NCBI GenBank assembly: GCA_015655075.1
Contig: JAATFT010000035.1
Location: forward strand, 1 to 64,000
From: Clostridiales bacterium
GTDB lineage: Bacteria; Bacillota; Clostridia; Lachnospirales; Lachnospiraceae
Direction: 5' to 3'
DNA: 64,000 nt
Shown: positions 49,722 to 60,513 of the stretch, piece by piece
Position numbering within the stretch: position 1 is the stretch's first letter
Layout of the letters: each line of letters opens with the position of its first letter
Position numbers and translations under genes: made by a program
Notes under the pieces: model-generated
What the model was told of the DNA's origin: nothing
The model's database searches: none
Seen by the model: only the letters and a program-made list of their open reading frames with translations

Positions 49722-50252
49722 TTAATGTGTATCTGTATAAGATGATATTTGAGTAAGTTCGGAAGCTCTTTTTAGGAGTTCTGTTCTGCCTGTATCATTT
49801 AGATTTAAATAGCAGCTTAACAGTAGTTTTACTCCTTCTATAGAAAAAGTAAGGTTTGATTCTGTATGTATAATTTTGCTTAACACAAAATCTAAACTTT
49901 CTTCAAGCACGTTTAAAGATAAAATCTGTTTATCCTGGGATGTATGCCCAAAAGAATCCCTAAAATCCAGAAACAGATTGGTAAGATTATTAAGTCCGTT
50001 ATCAATAGTATCACTATTTTTATGGAAAGTAACCTGGTCGATTTCGCCACGTAAGTAATCGCCGCTAACACAAAAAAATCGTTCCAGGGCAGCCATAGCT
50101 TTGGAATTTGGCTCCCGTAAGCCATTTTCATATCCGATAATTGAAGAGACACTCAGTCCGGTCTGTTTGGCTAATTCTTTCTGAGTTATTTTCTTATCTA
50201 ATCGCAATTCTTTAATTCTTCTCGCAATGATCAGTTTGTGATCATTATCCAT
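49722..50252 (-). CDS. XRE-family HTH regulator with C-terminal domain
   Basis: IIARRIKELRLDKKITQKELAKQTGLSVSSIIGYENGLREPNSKAMAALERFFCVSGDYL. Confidence 0.9.
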   Translation of the reverse strand: MDNDHKLIIARRIKELRLDKKITQKELAKQTGLSVSSIIGYENGLREPNSKAMAALERFFCVSGDYLRGEIDQVTFHKNSDTIDNGLNNLTNLFLDFRDSFGHTSQDKQILSLNVLEESLDFVLSKIIHTESNLTFSIEGVKLLLSCYLNLNDTGRTELLKRASELTQISSYTDTH

Positions 50253-50325
50253 GAAAACACCCCCAATTCTAAAAAAGTATATCAGAAAATTATACAAATG
50301 TAAAACAAATTATTAAATTTGAGCA

Positions 50326-50380
50326 TTGACTTTCACGATTGTATAATTTATAATTATTTTAAAGTTTTACGATTGTATAA
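50326..50380 (+). promoter_or_regulatory. Promoter TTGACT-N17-TATAAT with two ACGATTGTATAA repeats
   Basis: -35 50326-50331, -10 50349-50354; ACGATTGTATAA at 50335-50346 and 50369-50380. Confidence 0.65.
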
Positions 50381-50401
50381 GTAAAAAAGGAGCTGCTATC
50401 T

Positions 50402-50608
50402 ATGATGGTTATCGTTAATTCAAAGAAATTAATTGAAAAAAGAAGAGAAAAAAAGTTGTCACAGCATAAATTGTCTAAGCTTGCCGGGTTAAGCAATAAC
50501 GCTGTTTATAGAATGGAAGAATGTGAAAATAAAGTTAGTGAATTAAGAGTTAAGGCTGTAGCAGATATTCTGGGCTGCCCGGTTTCTGAAATTTGCAGAA
50601 AGGAATAG
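50402..50608 (+). CDS. Small XRE-family HTH protein
   Basis: KKLIEKRREKKLSQHKLSKLAGLSNNAVYRMEECENKVSELRVKAVADILGCPVSEI. Confidence 0.9.
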   Translation: MMVIVNSKKLIEKRREKKLSQHKLSKLAGLSNNAVYRMEECENKVSELRVKAVADILGCPVSEICRKE

Positions 50609-50938
50609 AAATGTGGAAGGGTTTTTAGATATAAATCAATATGCAGTAATATAAAAAAACTCATATAACGGATGATGAAAAGTTAAAGTTGATGATTGAT
50701 TGAACGATGCTTATGAAAGATATTTTAAAGGCTTACAGTAATATAACGGCCAAAGGAGAAGGCCTGAAGAAACCCATTAAGGAGCATAAAAATATTGGAC
50801 ATGCCGCATATTATCCCGAATTTTAAAACTATTTATATTTTAATTAGATACATAAATAAAGGGGACGGGCAATAATGTAATAATAAAGAAGGGATCTGCT
50901 ATGCAGGTATTTCAGTCGGCTCCCACTCTCCGACTGAA

Positions 50939-50995
50939 ACAAGTAAGTCCCAAACCGACGCTTACGCTTTACTAAGAAGCAGAGGACTTACTTGT
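50939..50995 (-). repeat. 57-bp palindromic repeat, copy 3 (inverted)
   Basis: Reverse complement acaagtaagtcctctgcttcttagtaaagcgtaagcgtcggtttgggacttacttgt. Confidence 0.75.
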
Positions 50996-51065
50996 AAGGC
51001 TAAAAAGAATACCGCCGATTCCACATAAAACATAAAACAATAAAATTTCCCGGAGAAAAGGTCAG

Positions 51066-52940
51066 GTGGCCCTATTGAAAATCATAAAAGCATCCGTATT
51101 CCAGAAACTGAAAACCTATTATCTGTCCCATATATGGTGCTCATTTGTATTTGTATTCCTTGTGCTGGTCATATTTACTTTTATTGTAATCCAAGGCTAT
51201 TTAAAGCAGGAATACAAGAAATATCTGAAGGATAAAACCTACAGTACCGAAAATGTGGTGCTTTCCTCTATTAATCAGAATCTGAATTTAATCATAAAAG
51301 AATTTATACAGATAGCGGCGGAGATATCCAATGACGATTATCTTTACAAACAGGTTGAGGCTTATGAATTGCAGGGCTTAAACAGCCCCCGAATCCGCAG
51401 GGATATTACCAATGCCTTAGGCCGGTATTCCCAATATTCCAGCTGGATTGAGAATATATGTATAGTCTCGGATAAAGGTATGTTATTGCAGTATGACCGC
51501 AAGAATTATACCAATTATAAACTTTGGAACGAAGAAAATATGGACCTCCTGTATCGGTTAAATGCCCGGTTATTTGCACTTTTAAAACAAAACCCGATGC
51601 ATAAGTATAAAGCTTCGGGCTGCAATCTGGCACACCCGGGGGATGATTCCCTTTATGTGTTTCATATTACGGTTCCGCTAAAAGGGGATAAAACCTTTGA
51701 AAGTGTAACCCACTCTGTAGTTATATCCTTTAACAGCGAGGTGCTGGGGAAATTTTTAGATACTGTGCATCAGGACAGTGAAGATCTGGCCGTGGGCTAC
51801 CTTACCGGTGAAGACGACATTATTTTATATCATAAAGACAGGAATTACATAGGGATGAGGCGGGAGGAATATTTATCCCGGGAAAATCTTCAGAATATCA
51901 GTGCTTCCATTGATAAAGCAGGCTGGGCAGTTAATATTGCCATTGACGAAATGAAAATGAAGCATCAGGTGGATGTGATTTATTCACGGGGTACGGTTTT
52001 TTATCTTATTATATTATTTCTTATGCTTGTATTTATGTGTTTGGTTAATATTCTGGTATTAAAGCCGGTGAATGCTATTAATCAATCTATCCTGAAGGTT
52101 AAAAAGGGAAATTTAAACCATAAGATCGTAATTGAAGGATACAATGAAATCTGGAAGCTGGCAGAAGAATATAACAATATGATTGATTCCCTGAAGGAAA
52201 TGAATCACCAGATTGAGAAACAGCATCAGGATAAGCTGATTTCCATGAAAAAACAGCAAAGAGCGGAAAGAGAAGCACTGGAATCCCAGATAAACGCCCA
52301 TTTTATCTGCAATACCCTGGGAGCAATTAATTATGAGGTAATGGAGGCGGGAAATCATAAAGTTTCCGTTCTGATTAAAAAGCTTTCCAATATATTAAGA
52401 TACACCTTTGACCAGAAACACCAGAATGTATATTTTTTTCAGGAGCTGGCGTGGATTGAACAGTACCTGTATCTGCAGAAATTCCGCCTGGGGGATGTCT
52501 TTGACTATGAGATTGATTTTCCGGAAGTCTGTGAAAGCTGGCCCTGCAGAAAGCTTATGCTGGAGCCCTTTGTAGAAAATTCCATACTCCACGGCTTTGA
52601 AGGGCGGCAGGAGGGAGGAAGAATATTAATCCGGGGTGAAACAGCCGACAGAAGGCTTAAGCTTACTATAGAAGATAATGGATGGGGAATGGAAGAAGGA
52701 AGGGAGGCGGTAATTCAGAATATTATTAAAAATCCCTTGGAAGCAGGAAAAGAAAAGGTGGGAATCGGTATTTCCAATGTAGTGACCCGAATGCGGATGT
52801 ACTATGGCAAAGCCGATGACTCTGCCATGGATATTATCCTTACAACCAAACCGGGAGTCGGAACAAAATTTGTATTTTACCTTCCCATGATGAGCCAGAA
52901 AGAGGAGGAAGAACATGCGTGTGATGATTGTGGAAGATGA
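51066..52940 (+). CDS. Sensor histidine kinase (YesM/LytS-type, His_kinase domain)
   Basis: Two TM, HAMP, ALESQINAHFICNTLGAINY, LEPFVENSILHGFEG, LTIEDNGWGM, GIGISNVVTRMRMYYG. Confidence 0.95.
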   Translation: MALLKIIKASVFQKLKTYYLSHIWCSFVFVFLVLVIFTFIVIQGYLKQEYKKYLKDKTYSTENVVLSSINQNLNLIIKEFIQIAAEISNDDYLYKQVEAYELQGLNSPRIRRDITNALGRYSQYSSWIENICIVSDKGMLLQYDRKNYTNYKLWNEENMDLLYRLNARLFALLKQNPMHKYKASGCNLAHPGDDSLYVFHITVPLKGDKTFESVTHSVVISFNSEVLGKFLDTVHQDSEDLAVGYLTGEDDIILYHKDRNYIGMRREEYLSRENLQNISASIDKAGWAVNIAIDEMKMKHQVDVIYSRGTVFYLIILFLMLVFMCLVNILVLKPVNAINQSILKVKKGNLNHKIVIEGYNEIWKLAEEYNNMIDSLKEMNHQIEKQHQDKLISMKKQQRAEREALESQINAHFICNTLGAINYEVMEAGNHKVSVLIKKLSNILRYTFDQKHQNVYFFQELAWIEQYLYLQKFRLGDVFDYEIDFPEVCESWPCRKLMLEPFVENSILHGFEGRQEGGRILIRGETADRRLKLTIEDNGWGMEEGREAVIQNIIKNPLEAGKEKVGIGISNVVTRMRMYYGKADDSAMDIILTTKPGVGTKFVFYLPMMSQKEEEEHACDDCGR

Positions 52941-53658
52941 ACAAAGAGCCAGAAGAGGACTGTATAATTTAATTGCTTCTATTTCAGAGGAGTATGAAGT
53001 GGTTTCGGAAGCAAGTGACGGCAGGAAAGGGTTGGAGCTCATATTGACAGTGAAGCCTGACGTGGTATTTACGGATATAAGAATGCCGTATATGGACGGA
53101 CTGGCATTAATAAAAGCGGTGAAATCCATGGGCTTAAAAAGCGAATTTGTCATTATCAGCGCCTATGAACAGTTCGAAACTGCCAGACAGGCTATTTCTC
53201 TGGGAGTTAAAGACTTCCTGGTTAAGCCGGTAACCTATGAGGAAGTGGAGGCAGTATTAGAACGGTTAAATGAAAGGGAGTACCGGAAATTAAAGGATTC
53301 CGTCAAGGATTTGGAAAAGCAGTACCCGGAGGCGCATCCCCTGATATTAAAAGCCTTGAGAATTATTGAAAATAATTACGCGGCCAGGATAAACGAAGAA
53401 TACTTTGCCCGGTGCCTGGGAATGACCAAGGAATATTTTAGTTATCTGTTTCATAGAGATATCGGAATAACATTTACCAAATTCATTAAAAATTACCGCA
53501 TACAGGTGGCAAAATGCCTTCTGTTAAATGAAGGTCTTTCAAAAGAGGATATCCCATACAGTGTAGGTTTTTCCGATTCCAAATATTTTTATAAGGTATT
53601 TCGGGATATTGCCGGCGTGAGCGTATCTGAATATCTTAAAAATTTATCCCGATATTAA
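52915..53658 (+). CDS. AraC-type response regulator (YesN-like)
   Basis: MRVMIVEDEQRARRGL receiver, FTDIRMPYMDGL phospho-Asp, C-terminal AraC HTH (SVGFSDSKYFYKVFRDIAGVSVSEYL). Confidence 0.95.
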   Translation: MRVMIVEDEQRARRGLYNLIASISEEYEVVSEASDGRKGLELILTVKPDVVFTDIRMPYMDGLALIKAVKSMGLKSEFVIISAYEQFETARQAISLGVKDFLVKPVTYEEVEAVLERLNEREYRKLKDSVKDLEKQYPEAHPLILKALRIIENNYAARINEEYFARCLGMTKEYFSYLFHRDIGITFTKFIKNYRIQVAKCLLLNEGLSKEDIPYSVGFSDSKYFYKVFRDIAGVSVSEYLKNLSRY

Positions 53659-53757
53659 ATTATTGCTCTAAATTTATCTCCGGAATCTTAAAAATCTGAG
53701 TTTTTAGGATTTTTCTTTTTCGGTATAATAAGCTGACACTAAAATATTGCTTACAAT

Positions 53758-53908
53758 TAGGTAATTGCAAAACAGGATTATTGTATTTATATACCATGCA
53801 GTTAATACAATTTCAGAGCTGAATCTTGCCCTAAAGGCAACTGAAGCTATGAAATTCGTATTAATTGTATGGTATATTCAGAAAACGATATAGTTTCGCA
53901 ATTACCTA
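53758..53908. mobile_element. 151-bp full-length palindrome, TA-flanked, termini GGTAATTGCRAAAC
   Basis: taggtaattgcaaaac...gtttcgcaattaccta (15/16) plus inner arms tataccatgcagttaatacaatttcagagct / agctatgaaattcgtattaattgtatggtata. Confidence 0.82.
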
Positions 53909-53942
53909 CTTACAATGAAAAACAAAAGGAGGTAAGGTTTAT

Positions 53943-55289
53943 ATGAAAAAATTCAAAAAAATGCTGGCGTTTTTTATGGCTTTTAGCCTGGCGGCGGCTA
54001 TGCTTGCGGGCTGTAAAAGCAAACCGGCGCAACAGGGAGGGGACTCAACGAAAGGGGGCGGTACAGAGAATACAGTTAAGGACGGGGGTGCGCAAAAAAC
54101 AGACGAGGCTGATTCCTCTCAAAATGCAACGGAGGTTTCTATATGGCATTATTTTGAAAACGAAGCGGATGCACTTGAAAAACTGGTGAATGACTATAAT
54201 GAAATGCAGGATGAAATTCGTATTACCTGTACTTATGTTTCCCGGGAAGAATTAATGAAACAGTATACCATTGGTGCGGTTTCCGGAGAGCTGCCGGATA
54301 TCGGCATGGTAGATTCACCGGATATGGCTTCTTATATTGCCCTGGGGGTATTCGAAGATATCACGGAGGATTTAAACGGGTGGGAGGATTTGCAGTATTT
54401 TTATGACGGACCTCTTAGCAGCTGTAAGGACGCAGAAGGACGGATTTACGGACTTCCCAACAACTCCAACTGTCTTGCCCTGGTCTGCAATATGGACCTT
54501 TTAAATGCGGCAGGGTATACAAAACCTCCAAAGACCTGGGACGAATTAAAGGAAATAGCGGCGGCGACTACGGATCCGGCTGATTCCGTATATGGATTTG
54601 CCATGTGTGCCATAAGTAACGAAGAGGGTACCTTCCAGTTTATACCGTGGCTGTATTCCGCAGGAGCAACCGTTTCCACCCTGGGTTCGGAAATTGCAGT
54701 GAAGTCTCTGTCTTTCCTGACGGAATTGGTAAATCAGGGATATATGAGCAAGGAAGTAGTCAACTGGAGCCAGGGGGATGCTTACAATGCTTTCTGCGCA
54801 GGAAAAGCGGCTATGCTGGAGACCGGAACCTGGCAGGTATCCACTATTGATGCGGATGTAAACGGAACTTTTCAGTATAAATATTCCCTTCTTCCAAAGG
54901 ATAAAGAATATTCCAGCGTAATCGGCGGCGAGAATTTCGGTGTCTGCGTCGGCTCTAAAGCCAAGGATGCCTGCGTGGAATTTTTAAAATATATGCAGTC
55001 GGCGGAAAATAATGCGGACTGGTGCGAAATAGCCGGCAAGATTCCGGTAAGAAGTGATTCGGCTACTTTAAAAGATATGTGGACCGAGGATGAAAGATAT
55101 GCCGTATTTACCGAAGGTATGAACTATGCGGTGGCAAGAGGGCCTCATGAGGAATGGCCTACGATTTCGGAAGCGGTTTATTCTGCTGTTCAGTCTGCCC
55201 TAATTGGTGAAAAAACGCCGGCTGATGCCATGGCCGGTGCAGCGGCCATAGTGGATCCCATTATTGCGGCAAATCCCATTGCAAAATAA
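53943..55289 (+). CDS. Carbohydrate ABC transporter substrate-binding lipoprotein
   Basis: Lipobox AAMLAGCKS; SBP_bac_1-type motifs; permeases follow. Confidence 0.93.
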   Translation: MKKFKKMLAFFMAFSLAAAMLAGCKSKPAQQGGDSTKGGGTENTVKDGGAQKTDEADSSQNATEVSIWHYFENEADALEKLVNDYNEMQDEIRITCTYVSREELMKQYTIGAVSGELPDIGMVDSPDMASYIALGVFEDITEDLNGWEDLQYFYDGPLSSCKDAEGRIYGLPNNSNCLALVCNMDLLNAAGYTKPPKTWDELKEIAAATTDPADSVYGFAMCAISNEEGTFQFIPWLYSAGATVSTLGSEIAVKSLSFLTELVNQGYMSKEVVNWSQGDAYNAFCAGKAAMLETGTWQVSTIDADVNGTFQYKYSLLPKDKEYSSVIGGENFGVCVGSKAKDACVEFLKYMQSAENNADWCEIAGKIPVRSDSATLKDMWTEDERYAVFTEGMNYAVARGPHEEWPTISEAVYSAVQSALIGEKTPADAMAGAAAIVDPIIAANPIAK

Positions 55290-55306
55290 ATACCCGCGAA
55301 TACTTC

Positions 55307-56224
55307 TTGACGGAAAGGGGTGTAGGAATAATGAAAATGAAAATGGAAGCAAGGAAGAGGCTGGAAGGTTTTGCATTTATTCTCCCCGGATTTTTATATA
55401 TAGTACTTATTCTGGGCTATCCTCTGTTATACAATTTTGTTTTAAGCTTTAAAAATATGGATGTTAAAAACTTTAAAACTGCAGCTTCCGTATTTATCGG
55501 TTTTAAAAACTATATCTTTCTATTTAAAGACGAAACTTTTCAACTGGTTTTTAAAAATACCTTTGTTTTTACCGTAGGGTGCCTGGTATTCCAGTTTGTC
55601 ATAGGGTTTGTGTTTGCTTTATTTTTCTCAAAGAAATTTACCCTTGCAGGACCTATCCGCGGGCTGATCTTAATAGCTTATATGATGCCCATGGCAGTTA
55701 CCGCACTACTTGGTAAAAATATATTTGGGGTTTCGGAAGGAGTGGTCAATGATATCTTAATGAAAACCGGCATGATAAAGGAACCGGTTGAGTGGCTGGT
55801 CAGTACAGGTACGGCCATGATAGCGGTAATAGCCGTAAACTGCTGGGTAGGGATTCCCTTTAACATGCTTTTATTAACTTCAGGACTTACAGGCATTTCC
55901 GATGAGATCTATGACAGTGCCGCAGTGGACGGCGCCAATTTCCGCCAGAGATTTTTCCATATTATCCTGCCCTTGATGCGCCCTGCCATTCTATCCGTAT
56001 TAATGCTGGGGTTTATTTATACCTTTAAAGCCTTTGACCTGATGTTTGTTATGACAAGCGGCGGTCCTTTAAATGCCACCGACGTACTTGGCACCTATGC
56101 GTATAATTTATCTTTTACCCAGTATAAATTCTCATTAGGCGCGGCATCCGCTATTGTATTATTTATCTGCCTGTTTGCAGTGGGGCTGTTTTATTTGAAG
56201 TTAATATCAAAGGAGGAGGATTGA
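55307..56224 (+). CDS. Carbohydrate ABC transporter permease (MalF-like)
   Basis: YDSAAVDGANFRQRFFHIILPLMRPAI EAA loop. Confidence 0.93.
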   Translation: MTERGVGIMKMKMEARKRLEGFAFILPGFLYIVLILGYPLLYNFVLSFKNMDVKNFKTAASVFIGFKNYIFLFKDETFQLVFKNTFVFTVGCLVFQFVIGFVFALFFSKKFTLAGPIRGLILIAYMMPMAVTALLGKNIFGVSEGVVNDILMKTGMIKEPVEWLVSTGTAMIAVIAVNCWVGIPFNMLLLTSGLTGISDEIYDSAAVDGANFRQRFFHIILPLMRPAILSVLMLGFIYTFKAFDLMFVMTSGGPLNATDVLGTYAYNLSFTQYKFSLGAASAIVLFICLFAVGLFYLKLISKEED

Positions 56225-56225
56225 G

Positions 56226-57086
56226 ATGAAGGGTTCTAAAATTAAGCATATTGGTTTTACAAAACAACGGCGGAGAAATATTATAGGCTGCTTTATTTCC
56301 ATACTGATTGCAATTGTATTTTTGTTCCCGATTTACTGGCTTATTATTATGTCCTTTAAGTCGGATACCGAGACTTTCGGCAAGATTCTTACCTATTATC
56401 CTCACAAATTTACAATAGATCCCTGGCTTGAAAATTTTAGGGATAAGGATTTCCTGGTATCCTTAAGAAACAGTGTCGTTATAGCAACCCTTTCCATGGC
56501 TCTGTCCCTTACCCTGGGTATTCCCGCGGCCTATGGGATGGGACGTTACAGGGTGCCGGGAAGGAAAGCACTTCTTTTAACCTTTTTAATTACTCAGATG
56601 CTGCCGGCCTCCTTGATGTTAACGCCCATGTATTTGATTTTTAATAATTTAAATATACTGGGAACTTTCTTTGCACCGGCTATCGCAATTGCCAGCGGTT
56701 CCATACCCTTTATTGTTATAACACTGCGCCCCTATTTTAAGAGCATACCCGTATCCTTGGATGATGCGGCCCGGATTGACGGCTGCGGAGTTTTAAAATC
56801 CTTTTTTAAAATCATGCTGCCAACAATAAAAACAGGTATTATTACCGTTACGGTCATATCCTTTTTAAATGGCTGGAATGACCTGGCATATTCCATGACT
56901 TTTAATGTTGAGGCGAAAATGCGTCCGTTAACGGCCAATATATATAAATTTCAGAGTAAATACGGTACCAGATGGAATTGTATCATGGCTTACGGCGCGA
57001 TACTGGTGCTCCCGGTTATTTTAATTTTTGTATTTCTGCAAAAACATATAATCGGCGGTCTTACGGCAGGAGCGGTTAAGGAGTGA
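56226..57086 (+). CDS. Carbohydrate ABC transporter permease (MalG-like)
   Basis: DDAARIDGCGVLKSFFKIMLPTIKTGI EAA loop; C-terminal GGLTAGAVK. Confidence 0.93.
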   Translation: MKGSKIKHIGFTKQRRRNIIGCFISILIAIVFLFPIYWLIIMSFKSDTETFGKILTYYPHKFTIDPWLENFRDKDFLVSLRNSVVIATLSMALSLTLGIPAAYGMGRYRVPGRKALLLTFLITQMLPASLMLTPMYLIFNNLNILGTFFAPAIAIASGSIPFIVITLRPYFKSIPVSLDDAARIDGCGVLKSFFKIMLPTIKTGIITVTVISFLNGWNDLAYSMTFNVEAKMRPLTANIYKFQSKYGTRWNCIMAYGAILVLPVILIFVFLQKHIIGGLTAGAVKE

Positions 57087-57431
57087 TGTAATCAGATGCG
57101 GCGGATAAAGTTTTGAAAAAGGAACAGAGCAAGGTTATAAGCAATGAAAGCCAGATAGTTCGGGAGCAATTATAGTGTCTCCGGCCGCCGCGCAGACTTT
57201 ACATGGTGTCTATCATGGCTTCACAATGCTTCACATTGCAAAGCATGAACAAAATCGGCACAAACGATGTCAAAACACAAATTTTTTTGACGCTGTATAT
57301 AGAAAGTTATACGGGTAAATTATACGGGAAAATATTTAGGCGGAGAGGATAATTCACAGGGGAAAAATGACAGAGGATGGGAAAAGCGGTTGCTTTGGAA
57401 AAAATAAATCAGAAAGAAAAGAGGTTTTATT

Positions 57432-59471
57432 ATGTCGGAACAGGATCACGGTCAAAATAAGAATTTTTTATTGGGGTATTTTAAAAAACTGGATAACAGC
57501 CTTTATTACCGTTATGATGCGGAAGAAGTACTTCTGGAACCATGGGGAGAAAACAGTTTAAGAGTTAGGGCAAGCAAAATGCCAGAGATGCCAAAAGAGG
57601 AATGGGCGATGCTTCCTCCGAAGGAAAAAAATGCAGTTGTAAACATTGAAAAATATCAGGCTTCCATACAAAACGGCAAGATAAAAGCCGTTGTGAATAA
57701 GATTGGGAAACTTACCTTTTATAATCAGAAAGGAGAGGTTCTTTTAGAAGAATATGTCCGAAACCGCAGGGATATGTATGCCGGCACCTGCAGTTCCCTC
57801 GAAGTGGAGGCCAGGGAATTAAAGCCCATAATCGGCGGCGATTATAAGCTTTCCATGCGGTTTGTTTCAAACCCGGATGAAAAAATATTCGGTATGGGCC
57901 AATATCAGCAGCCTTTCCTGAATGTAAAAGGGGCTGATTTGGAGTTGGCCCACAGGAATTCCCAGGCCAGCGTCCCCTTTGCATTGTCCTCTTTAGGATA
58001 TGGATTTCTATGGAATAATCCGGCCATAGGAAGGGTGAATTTCGGTAAAAATATCACTACATGGGAAGCTTATTCCACAAAGAAGCTGGATTATTGGATT
58101 ACGGCAGGGGATACCCCGGCTGAAATAGAAGAAGCCTATGCGAAAGCCACCGGAAATGTACCTATGATGCCGGATTATGCCATGGGTTTCTGGCAGTGTA
58201 AGCTCCGTTACCAGACTCAGGAGGAATTATTAAAGGTTGCTAGGGAATATAAGAGGAGGAATCTGCCTATTTCCGTTATTGTTATTGATTTTTTCCATTG
58301 GCCTGTTCAGGGCGAGTGGAAATTTGATCCCGTATACTGGCCGGACCCGGAAGCGATGATTGAAGAATTAAAGAGTATGGGAATCGAATTAATGGTATCT
58401 ATCTGGCCCACCGTGGATTACAGAAGTGAGAATTTCGAAGAAATGAGAAATAAAGGATTATTAATCCGTACGGAGAGGGGATTCCGCATTTCCCTGGATA
58501 GTCAGGGCAACACCGTCTATTATGATTCCACCAACCCCGAAGCAAGGGAATATGTATGGAATAAGGCGAAAGAAAACTACTATAAGAAGGGAATTAAAAT
58601 ATTCTGGCTGGATGAGGCGGAACCGGAATATTCCGTATATGATTTTGACAATTACCGTTATCATTTAGGCCCTAATTTACAGGTGGGCAATATTTATCCG
58701 GTGATGTATGCAAAAACCTTTTTTGACGGCATGAAGGAAGAAGGACAGGAGAATATAATTAACCTTCTTCGCTGTGCATGGGCAGGCTCCCAGAAATACG
58801 GCGCATTGGTATGGTCCGGGGATATTCATTCCACTTTTGCAAGTCTTAGAGATCAGTTTGCCGCCGGACTGAATATGGGGTTGGCAGGGCTACCCTGGTG
58901 GACCACCGACATCGGAGGTTTTTTTGGTGCCGATATCAGGGATACGAAATTCCATGAGCTCTTAATCCGCTGGTTTGAATACGGTGCCTTCTGTCCGGTT
59001 ATGAGACTTCATGGCTACCGCTGGCCTCTTGAGCCTCAATACGGAACCACCGGCGGTGCGGCCTGTGTATCCGGTGCGCAAAATGAGGTCTGGTCCTATA
59101 GTGACGAAGTGTATGAAATCTGTAAAAAATATTTAAATATACGGGAAGCTATGAAACCGTATATTACGAAAATAATGAAAGAAGCCCATGAGACAGGCAC
59201 TCCGGTTATAAGGCCTTTATTTTATGATTTCCCGGAGGATAAAGCGTGCTGGGAGAATGAAAGCCAGTATATGTTCGGACCGGAAGTTCTGGTCGCGCCT
59301 GTTATGGAGGAGGGGCAAAGAGAAATTAAAGTGTACCTTCCGGAAGGCGCCGGATGGAGACATGTCTGGACAAAGGAGTCCTTCCGGGGCGGCCGTACTG
59401 TACAGATACCTGCACCAATTGACCAGATCCCGATATTCACAAAAAATAATTATGAACTTAATATAGTATAG
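57432..59471 (+). CDS. Glycoside hydrolase family 31 (alpha-glucosidase/alpha-xylosidase type)
   Basis: KIFWLDEAEPEY nucleophile region, LPWWTTDIGGFFG, IDFFHWPVQGEWKFDPVYWPDPEAMI. Confidence 0.93.
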   Translation: MSEQDHGQNKNFLLGYFKKLDNSLYYRYDAEEVLLEPWGENSLRVRASKMPEMPKEEWAMLPPKEKNAVVNIEKYQASIQNGKIKAVVNKIGKLTFYNQKGEVLLEEYVRNRRDMYAGTCSSLEVEARELKPIIGGDYKLSMRFVSNPDEKIFGMGQYQQPFLNVKGADLELAHRNSQASVPFALSSLGYGFLWNNPAIGRVNFGKNITTWEAYSTKKLDYWITAGDTPAEIEEAYAKATGNVPMMPDYAMGFWQCKLRYQTQEELLKVAREYKRRNLPISVIVIDFFHWPVQGEWKFDPVYWPDPEAMIEELKSMGIELMVSIWPTVDYRSENFEEMRNKGLLIRTERGFRISLDSQGNTVYYDSTNPEAREYVWNKAKENYYKKGIKIFWLDEAEPEYSVYDFDNYRYHLGPNLQVGNIYPVMYAKTFFDGMKEEGQENIINLLRCAWAGSQKYGALVWSGDIHSTFASLRDQFAAGLNMGLAGLPWWTTDIGGFFGADIRDTKFHELLIRWFEYGAFCPVMRLHGYRWPLEPQYGTTGGAACVSGAQNEVWSYSDEVYEICKKYLNIREAMKPYITKIMKEAHETGTPVIRPLFYDFPEDKACWENESQYMFGPEVLVAPVMEEGQREIKVYLPEGAGWRHVWTKESFRGGRTVQIPAPIDQIPIFTKNNYELNIV

Positions 59472-59503
59472 TTATCAGAAATTGCTTTTCAAATTTCTGA
59501 TAA
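59472..59503 (+). terminator. Hairpin downstream of GH31 (probable terminator or 3' stem)
   Basis: ttatcagaaatt-gcttttc-aaatttctgataa. Confidence 0.5.
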
Positions 59504-59532
59504 AAGGCGCTGTTTTTGCGCCGTGCATCCGA

Positions 59533-60513
59533 TTATAGAAACGAACCCCATTGCCGGTTTACGGGAAAGAAGAAAACACCCACAATGATATGAATGAGAT
59601 TCAAGAATATTCCATAAAACAAAATAAATACAGTCATAGAGATAAACTTGGATTTCCACCATAAAAATCGTGATTGGAGCCGTGTCAAAATGAAAACATC
59701 ATAACTGCCTGCAAAACCAACTAAATGGTATGTATAAAGTAAAACAGGGACAATAACAGTGATCCATACTAACTGACGGCTATAACTATCATTAATAAGT
59801 ACCCCTCCCATAGAAAGCAGATAATAATCCCCTAAATGAATGCCTTGGCGATCTGAGTAGGTAAGCAGTGAGAGTGCCTGAAAAACGGATATCAAGATAA
59901 AAACCAGCGCAGTTATAAGAAGCATTTTGTTCTTCACCATTAATGACAAATTAATACGAATCAGCTGTTTCATAAATAATTAATTTAATCCTTTCTTGAT
60001 AAATTCATAGTTCGAATTTTAATTATAGTAATTACAAATGAAGTGACAAAAAAAATAATATTATAGGTTATAGACCACTGAGGAGTAAATAAATTCTCTG
60101 TAAGTTTATTAGGGAATTGTGAAAAAAACATCATTTGCGAAGTAGGAAACCATTTATAATAAGGCCGTAACACTAAGGATATCCAACTAAAATATCCCAT
60201 AACGCTTATTATTGCTCCGATAATCCACGTAATAATAACATTCCGCAGTAGTACGGATAGCATGAGAAGCCACATACCAAAAGCTGTGAAAGTAAGAATA
60301 TAGTTAATTAATACGGTAACAATAATTGCTGATGGGACAATTTGTATATCGAATAAAATTACTTCCCACCCTTTTTTTGTGGCAAACCCATAGTGAACGC
60401 CAGAATAGAATAAACAATGAAGCAAATAGCTGTAAATGTAAACGCAGCAGCAAATCAGGAATTATTTTTTTAAGTATATAGATAACTTTATGTAATGTAT
60501 ATTTATATGTCAA
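59533..60513 (-). pseudogene. Decayed ABC-2 type permease pair (membrane proteins in broken frames)
   Basis: Three overlapping/adjacent hydrophobic frames (59533-59973, 59985-60425, 60304-60513), each shorter than typical ABC-2 permeases; no ATPase nearby. Confidence 0.45.

Noticed and set aside
50913-50940. Stem tttcagtcgg...ccgactgaaa next to the third 57-bp repeat
   Set aside because: Short stem without T tract; may be part of the adjacent repeat or chance; no function assignable.
57087-57430. Gap before GH31 examined for a leader RNA or mobile element
   Set aside because: Only short imperfect repeats (cacaatgcttcacattgcaaagc) seen; no promoter-terminator pair or long inverted repeats.
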